Positions 31,584 through 35,688 of a stretch of 35,688 bases of DNA are shown here, piece by piece. The stretch lies in assembly GCF_004348685.1 (NCBI RefSeq), contig NZ_SMKO01000094.1, forward strand, positions 1-35,688, read 5' to 3'. The notes under the pieces are model-generated. The model did no database searches and was not told where the DNA came from. It saw only the letters and a program-made list of their open reading frames with translations. The position numbers and the translations under genes are program-made. How positions within the stretch are numbered: position 1 is the stretch's first letter; every line of letters begins with the position of its first letter. The DNA comes from Nonomuraea deserti. Its GTDB lineage: Bacteria > Actinomycetota > Actinomycetes > Streptosporangiales > Streptosporangiaceae.

Positions 31584-32182
31584 GCGGGCGTGATCCGGAT
31601 CGGCGCAGGGCGCTGCTCGACGCGGCCGACCGGGTCATCACCGAGGACGGCCCCGAGGTGTCGATGGCGGCCATCGCCGCCGCGGCGGGCGTCACCAAAC
31701 CTGTCCTCTACCGCCACTTCGGCGACAAGAGCGGCCTCTACCAGGCGCTGGCCGACCGGCACGTGCGCACGGTCATCGGCCGGCTGCGGCCCTGGCTCGC
31801 CGCGCCGGGCATGGATCCGCGCGGCCGGGCGAGAGCCGCCATCAGCGTCTACCTCGACCTGATCTCCGCGAACCTCAACCTGTACCGGTTCCTGTTCCAC
31901 CGGGCCGGGGCCGAGGACACCGCGATTCGTTCCCGCATGACCTCCCTGGTGCGCGGCCTGGGGGAGGAGCTGGGCGCGGTGCTGGCCGCCGAGGGCGCGG
32001 TGGCCGATCCGGTGCGGGCGCAGGTGCTCGGGCACGCCTTCGTCGGCATGGTGCAGACGACCGGCGACTGGTGGCTGGAGCATCCGCAGGTGGACCGTAC
32101 GCAGGTGGTGGAGGGGCTGGTGGACGTGATCGCCGCCGCGGTGTCCGGCGCCCGGGCACCGCACGCCGCGGGACAGGGCTGA
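31580..32182 (+). CDS. TetR-family transcriptional regulator
   Basis: A 200-aa TetR protein. The helix-turn-helix SMAAIAAAAGVTKPVLYRHF is at about residues 25-44, followed by GDKSGLYQAL. The C-terminal domain includes YLDLISANLNLYRFLFHRA and GMVQTTGDWWLEH, typical of the TetR_C group with a fatty-acid or drug pocket. GTG 31580 overlaps the upstream membrane-protein stop. It faces the APH/acyl-CoA dehydrogenase operon, which it might also regulate; no operator is evident. Confidence 0.88.
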   Translation: MSGRDPDRRRALLDAADRVITEDGPEVSMAAIAAAAGVTKPVLYRHFGDKSGLYQALADRHVRTVIGRLRPWLAAPGMDPRGRARAAISVYLDLISANLNLYRFLFHRAGAEDTAIRSRMTSLVRGLGEELGAVLAAEGAVADPVRAQVLGHAFVGMVQTTGDWWLEHPQVDRTQVVEGLVDVIAAAVSGARAPHAAGQG

Positions 32183-32186
32183 GCGA

Positions 32187-32205
32187 GGCCCGCCAACCGC
32201 GGGCC
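32187..32205. terminator. Bidirectional terminator hairpin
   Basis: GGCCCGC (32187-32193), loop CAACC, GCGGGCC (32199-32205): a perfect 7-bp stem filling the 28-nt gap between two convergent stop codons (32182 and 32211). No U-tract on either side. Confidence 0.6.
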
Positions 32206-32210
32206 GTGCG

Positions 32211-33152
32211 CTAGCGCAACATCTGGAGCAGGTCCCACTCGTTCTCGCACACCCGCCGCCCGATCGCGGCCAGCTCGACCGACCGCGCGCCGCCGCGCAG
32301 GTGCCGCATGGTCTGCATGACGCAGATGACGCCCCACTTGAGCACGCCGAACGTCTCCCACCAGCGCAGCGCCTCCCGGTCCACCGGAGCGCCGCCCGCC
32401 CGCTCGTACGCGTCGATCAGGTCGTCGTAGTGCCCGAACCCGCCCACCGGCAGCGGCGAGCCGAACCGCCACGACTTCACGCACAACCACCCGAGGTCCT
32501 CCAGCGGGTCGCCAGCGTGGGCGAGCTCCCAGTCGAGCACCGCTCTGATCCCTTCCGGGCCGACGATCAGGTTGCCGTTGCGGAAGTCGCCGTGCACGAC
32601 GGTCATCCGCGAGCCGGGCGGCCGGTCGGCCGCGAGCCGGCGCAGGGCCAGCTCGAACACCGGATGCGGCTCGCCGAGCTGGTCGAGCAGGTCGCGCCAG
32701 CGCGCCAGGGGATCCTCCTGCTCCTCCCGCGGCGCGCAGGACAGCGGCATCCGGTGGATGGCCGCCAGCGCCCGCCCGCACTGGGCGGCCAGCATGGGCC
32801 TGGCCGCGGCGTAGGCGTCGTCGCGCAGGATCCTGCGCGGGATCGTCTCGCCGGGGACCCGGGTCATGAGGAGGTACGACGCGCCGGAGGCGACGATGCC
32901 CGGCACCGGCACACCCGCGTCCGCCGCGGCCCGCATCAGCCTCGCCTCGGCCGCCAGGCCCCCGCCGATCTCGGCCTGCGGGGCCGCGCCGGGAGAGTCG
33001 AGCCGCAGGACCAGCTCGTGCCGGTTACCGTCCGGGGCGGCGACGTCCAGGGCCCAGGTCTCCCGTGACGCTCCGCCCGGGAGCCTGACGCTCGACGTGA
33101 CGCGCGTGCCCGGGCCGAACGCCTCGGCGGCGATGGCGTGCGACTCGTTCAC
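32211..33152 (-). CDS. APH/ChoK-type phosphotransferase (acyl-CoA catabolism kinase)
   Basis: A 313-aa kinase-fold protein. The nucleotide-binding N-lobe has VLRL (the Lys-equivalent strand) and SYLLMTRVPGETIPRRIL as hinge; the catalytic loop is HGDFRNGN (His187, Asp189, Asn194) and the metal site is LDWELAHAGDPLEDLGW (Asp207). It belongs to the group found beside or fused to acyl-CoA dehydrogenases (as in human ACAD10/ACAD11), where it phosphorylates 4-hydroxyacyl-CoA before elimination. It is not expected to be an aminoglycoside resistance enzyme. GTG 33152 overlaps the dehydrogenase stop by 4 nt (GTGA), so the two are coupled. Confidence 0.87.
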   Translation of the reverse strand: MNESHAIAAEAFGPGTRVTSSVRLPGGASRETWALDVAAPDGNRHELVLRLDSPGAAPQAEIGGGLAAEARLMRAAADAGVPVPGIVASGASYLLMTRVPGETIPRRILRDDAYAAARPMLAAQCGRALAAIHRMPLSCAPREEQEDPLARWRDLLDQLGEPHPVFELALRRLAADRPPGSRMTVVHGDFRNGNLIVGPEGIRAVLDWELAHAGDPLEDLGWLCVKSWRFGSPLPVGGFGHYDDLIDAYERAGGAPVDREALRWWETFGVLKWGVICVMQTMRHLRGGARSVELAAIGRRVCENEWDLLQMLR

Positions 33153-34339
33153 CGCAGGCCGAACGTCCAGGTGCCGCCCGCCGCGTACGCGCCCAGGACG
33201 CGCCGCCCCACCGCGTCGATGTGCACCTCGTCCGGCCCGTCGTAGATCCGCCCGGCACGCGCGTGCCGGTACATACGATCCAGCGGCGTGTCGGGCGTCA
33301 GCCCGGCGGCGCCGTACACCTGGATGGCCCGGTCGATCACGTTGTGCAGCATGCGCGCCCCCACCACCTTGATCGCCCCGATCTCGACCCGCGCCTGCGA
33401 ACCCGCGTCGATGGCCTCGGCGGCGTCGAGCGTGAGCAGCCTGGCGGCCTGGATCTCGGCGTAGGAGTCGAACACGTGCTGCCGCATGAGCTGTTTGGCG
33501 GCCAGCGGCTCGCCGAACGCGGTCCGCTCGTGCATCCTGCGGCACATCAGGTCGAACGCCCGCTGCGCCTGCCCCAGCCAGCGCATGCAGTGGAAGATCC
33601 GGCCCGGCCCGAGCCGCTTCTGCGCGATGACGAACCCCTGCCCGCGCGGCCCGAGCAGGTTGCCCGCGGGCACGCGGACGTCGTCGTAGCGCACCTCGCA
33701 GTGCGCCCCGTCGAGCCCGAGCACGGGCGTCTCCCGCACGATCGTGTAGCCGGGCGTGTCGGTCGGCACCAGGATCATGGAGAACGCCAGGTGCGGCGGA
33801 GCGTCCTGCTCGGTCCTGCACATCACGGTCGTGTACGCCGCCCGCGACGCTCCCGTGGTGAACCACTTGTGCCCGTTGATCACCCATTCGTCGCCGTCCA
33901 GCACGGCGGACGTCACGAGCTGCGTGGGATCGCTGCTCGACACCGCCGGCTCGGTCATCGCGAAGCTGGGCCAGATGTCGCCGCGCACCAGCGGCTCGAG
34001 ATAACGTTCCCGCTGCTCCGGCGAGGCGTGCTCGTGCAGCATCAGCGAGTCCTGCAGGGTGAATGTGCCGAGCGCGAGCTGGCCGTACTCGCTGCGCCCC
34101 TGCACCTCGTTGACGTAGACGTAGTCGAGGAACGGCAGCCCGCCGCCGCCCAGCTCGCGCGGATGGCCGAGCGCCCACAGGCCCTCCTTCTTCGCCTCGG
34201 CCCGCAGGGTGTCCAGGGCCTGCGCGGCCGCCGGCCCGCCCGCGTGCAGCACCGGCTCCGCCGGCTCCACCCGCTCGGTCATGAAGGCGTGGACGGCGTC
34301 GCGAACAGGGCGGACATGGTCCGGTACGGCGAAGCTCAT
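33149..34339 (-). CDS. Acyl-CoA dehydrogenase, ACAD10/11-like
   Basis: A 396-aa FAD-dependent acyl-CoA dehydrogenase. The FAD/substrate region shows FAMTEPAVSSSDPTQLVTSA, then WVINGHKWFTTGASRA, and GFVIAQKRLGPGRIFHCMRW. The C-terminal YDGPDEVHIDAVGRRVL replaces the usual YEGT region and is typical of the ACAD10/11-type clade. The Asp/Glu pair there may hold the base. With the coupled kinase it probably removes 4-hydroxyl groups through a phosphorylated intermediate during beta-oxidation of hydroxy-acids. ATG 34339 is preceded by a good promoter without ribosome site. Confidence 0.9.
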   Translation of the reverse strand: MSFAVPDHVRPVRDAVHAFMTERVEPAEPVLHAGGPAAAQALDTLRAEAKKEGLWALGHPRELGGGGLPFLDYVYVNEVQGRSEYGQLALGTFTLQDSLMLHEHASPEQRERYLEPLVRGDIWPSFAMTEPAVSSSDPTQLVTSAVLDGDEWVINGHKWFTTGASRAAYTTVMCRTEQDAPPHLAFSMILVPTDTPGYTIVRETPVLGLDGAHCEVRYDDVRVPAGNLLGPRGQGFVIAQKRLGPGRIFHCMRWLGQAQRAFDLMCRRMHERTAFGEPLAAKQLMRQHVFDSYAEIQAARLLTLDAAEAIDAGSQARVEIGAIKVVGARMLHNVIDRAIQVYGAAGLTPDTPLDRMYRHARAGRIYDGPDEVHIDAVGRRVLGAYAAGGTWTFGLR

Positions 34340-34345
34340 GGAAGG

Positions 34346-34374
34346 ATCTCAACGCCAAATCGTTGCCCAGTCAA
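34346..34374 (-). promoter_or_regulatory. Leaderless promoter of the dehydrogenase-kinase operon
   Basis: On the minus strand TTGACT (34374-34369), 17-nt spacer, TGAGAT (34351-34346), then 6 nt to the ATG at 34339. This is the best matched -35/-10 pair on the right side of the window. Confidence 0.6.
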
Positions 34375-34386
34375 CCGACCTGGCCG

Positions 34387-35169
34387 TCAGGGCAGCCAGC
34401 TCACCTTGCCGCGCAGGAAGGCGTACCCGACGAAGGCCACGGCGTCGATCAGCGTGTGAGCCACGACCAGCGGCATCGCCCGCCCCCAGCGCTGGTACAG
34501 CCGCCCGAACACCACGCCCATGACCACGTTCCCGACGAACCCCCCGAACCCCTGATACAGGTGGTACGACCCCCGCAACACCGACGAGACCGCGACGGCC
34601 TTCCACGGCGTCCAGCCGGCCTGCCCCAGCCGGTGCAGCAGATATCCGGCGACCAGCACCTCCTCCAGCACGCCGTTCTGCGCGGCGGCGAGCAGCAGCA
34701 CCGGCACCTGCCACCACACCTCGGGCAGCGCGCCGGGCACGACGGTCAGGTTCACCCCGGCCGCCCACACCGCGAGGTAGAACGCCAGCCCCGAGCCGCC
34801 GATCACGGCCGCCAGCGCCGCCCCGCGCAGCAGGTCGCCCCCGGGCCGGCGGAAGTCGGCGCCGATCGTGCGCAGCGACTCGCCCGACCGCACCAGCAGG
34901 TACGCCACCAGCCCGACCGGCGCCACCGCGATCGCGATCTGGACGAGTTGCAACGCCAGGTCCAGCCAGGGCCGATCCGGCGCCATCGACCCGACGAGCA
35001 CGGCCTGCTGGCCCTTCAGCTCCTTCGGCGCCGTGAGCGCCCCGATCAGCCGGACGAACGCCACCAGGGCGCTGGCGCCGAGCGAGACCGACAGCACGAC
35101 GATGACCTCGGCCCGGATGAGGCGGGGCCCGAGCACCGGGGTGGGCGCGAGCGGAGACTGTGTGGTCAT
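34387..35169 (-). CDS. CPBP-family intramembrane metalloprotease (CAAX protease-like)
   Basis: A 260-aa membrane protein with about seven hydrophobic segments. The CPBP metal/active-site motifs are visible: Glu169-Glu170 in NGVLEEVLVAGYLLHRL, His203 in SSVLRGSYHLYQGF and His238/Asp242 in VVAHTLIDAVAF. The Arg of the textbook EExxxR motif is Ala174, a variant I believe is frequent in actinobacterial members. Roles in the family range from prenyl-protein processing to bacteriocin self-immunity; none is indicated here. ATG 35169 follows TAATCT by 6 nt, so it is probably leaderless and independent of the dehydrogenase operon 48 nt downstream. Confidence 0.87.
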   Translation of the reverse strand: MTTQSPLAPTPVLGPRLIRAEVIVVLSVSLGASALVAFVRLIGALTAPKELKGQQAVLVGSMAPDRPWLDLALQLVQIAIAVAPVGLVAYLLVRSGESLRTIGADFRRPGGDLLRGAALAAVIGGSGLAFYLAVWAAGVNLTVVPGALPEVWWQVPVLLLAAAQNGVLEEVLVAGYLLHRLGQAGWTPWKAVAVSSVLRGSYHLYQGFGGFVGNVVMGVVFGRLYQRWGRAMPLVVAHTLIDAVAFVGYAFLRGKVSWLP

Positions 35170-35175
35170 GGCCGC

Positions 35176-35181
35176 AGATTA
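35176..35181 (-). promoter_or_regulatory. -10 box of the CPBP protease gene
   Basis: TAATCT on the minus strand, 6 nt before the ATG at 35169; no clear -35. Confidence 0.45.
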
Positions 35182-35297
35182 GCCTCTACATGATCGGACC
35201 CGAATAAAGGCCCCGTACCTTCCCCGAAGGACGGCTTCCTACCTTGGGCCGCGTCCCGGCGCCTCCGCCGGCGTCCCGCCGAATCTACTCTGGACGG

Positions 35298-35684
35298 GTG
35301 ACCCCTTCCGGCCCGCACGACGTGCCCACGGCGGCGCAGCTCGTCGCCGCAGTCCGCGACTTCCTCCAGACCGACGTGCTGCCTGCCGTGGACGGCAGGA
35401 CGCGCTACCACACCCGCGTCGCGATCAACGTGCTCGGCATGGTGGAGAGGGAGATCGAGCTCGGCCCCGGCCAGGCCGGCGAGCACGCGGCCCGGCTGGC
35501 CGCCCTCGGCGTGGCCGACGACGCCGAGCTGGCCGCCGCCATCCGCGAGGGCCGCGTCGAGGACGGTGAGGCGCTCACCTCCGTGCTGGAGCAGGCCGTG
35601 CTGGCGAAGCTGGCGGTGGCCGCCCCGGACTACCCGGCGCCGGCTGACGGCCACCCGCCCGGCCCCGGGCACGGGACCGGCTGA
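35298..35684 (+). CDS. DUF6285-like protein
   Basis: A 128-aa soluble helical protein. The core VAAVRDFLQTDVLPAVDGRT followed by RVAINVLGMVEREIELGP matches my memory of DUF6285, a family usually found next to APH-type kinases and acyl-CoA dehydrogenases, as here. That context supports the call and ties it to the kinase/dehydrogenase pair, though it is on the opposite strand and the protease gene lies between. GTG 35298 follows TACTCT (35286-35291) by 6 nt. An upstream in-frame start at 35244 would add 18 residues of unlikely composition. The C-terminus is Pro/Gly-rich and ends 4 nt before the window edge. Confidence 0.75.
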   Translation: MTPSGPHDVPTAAQLVAAVRDFLQTDVLPAVDGRTRYHTRVAINVLGMVEREIELGPGQAGEHAARLAALGVADDAELAAAIREGRVEDGEALTSVLEQAVLAKLAVAAPDYPAPADGHPPGPGHGTG

Positions 35685-35688
35685 GGCC

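Noticed and set aside
32211..33152. Aminoglycoside resistance phosphotransferase
   Set aside because: The fold is shared, but coupling to an acyl-CoA dehydrogenase and the hinge sequence point to the ACAD-associated kinase group.
33153..34358. Single 715-codon frame covering both kinase and dehydrogenase regions, suggesting a fusion
   Set aside because: In that frame the first half is the mirror composition of the dehydrogenase gene, which reads in another frame. The two genes overlap by 4 nt instead of being fused.

Overview
This window is chromosomal DNA from a high-G+C Gram-positive actinomycete. The G+C content is very high, third codon positions are almost all G or C, GTG starts are common, and many genes place a TANNNT -10 hexamer 6-8 nt before the start codon, which implies leaderless mRNAs. 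Gene content (DeoR-type fru repressor, SpoIIE/RsbW-type signalling, Ppx1-type exopolyphosphatase, a NACHT ATPase, an FGE-type sulfatase-activating enzyme) suits a morphologically complex actinomycete. A member of the Streptosporangiales such as Nonomuraea is my best guess, but that is an inference. I saw no rRNA, tRNA, CRISPR array, integrase or insertion sequence.

Layout. 1-1757: the fru locus on the minus strand (fruK cut by the window edge, DeoR-type repressor, phased operator). 1816-6258: a secreted serine hydrolase, a Cys-rich small protein, a degenerate 26-bp tandem repeat array, a methyltransferase, a CBS-domain protein, a YjbR protein and an alpha-helical hypothetical. 6290-8785: a two-domain GNAT enzyme behind a possible leader peptide, then two overlapping RlaP-type nucleotidyltransferase genes. 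8813-10681: a PrpE-type acyl-CoA synthetase.

10789-16502: a 950-residue NACHT ATPase followed by three tandem paralogues (about 300 aa each) with two membrane segments and a long helical tail. This is a candidate bacterial NLR-type immune locus. 16487-18479: a MurG-like glycosyltransferase and a formylglycine-generating enzyme homologue in one tight minus-strand unit. 18711-23875: exopolyphosphatase, a small membrane protein, an RsbW-type kinase, a TetR/MFS efflux pair with two operators, and a GNAT protein.

23840-28562: a minus-strand operon joined by start/stop overlaps. In transcription order it holds a coiled-coil protein, a probable 43-aa small protein, a RecB/Cas4-like nuclease with five clustered cysteine candidates, an unknown 475-aa protein, and a UPF1/DNA2-like SF1 helicase. 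I could not match it to a named system, and it is the best candidate here for an undescribed DNA-processing or defence module. Next to it lies a small graveyard with a GH15 fragment and a broken SpoIIE-type phosphatase (28645-29556).

29649-35684: a methyltransferase, two small membrane proteins, a TetR regulator, and a lipid or hydroxy-acid catabolism group (APH-type kinase plus acyl-CoA dehydrogenase in an overlapping operon, with a DUF6285-like protein nearby), with a CPBP membrane protease between them.
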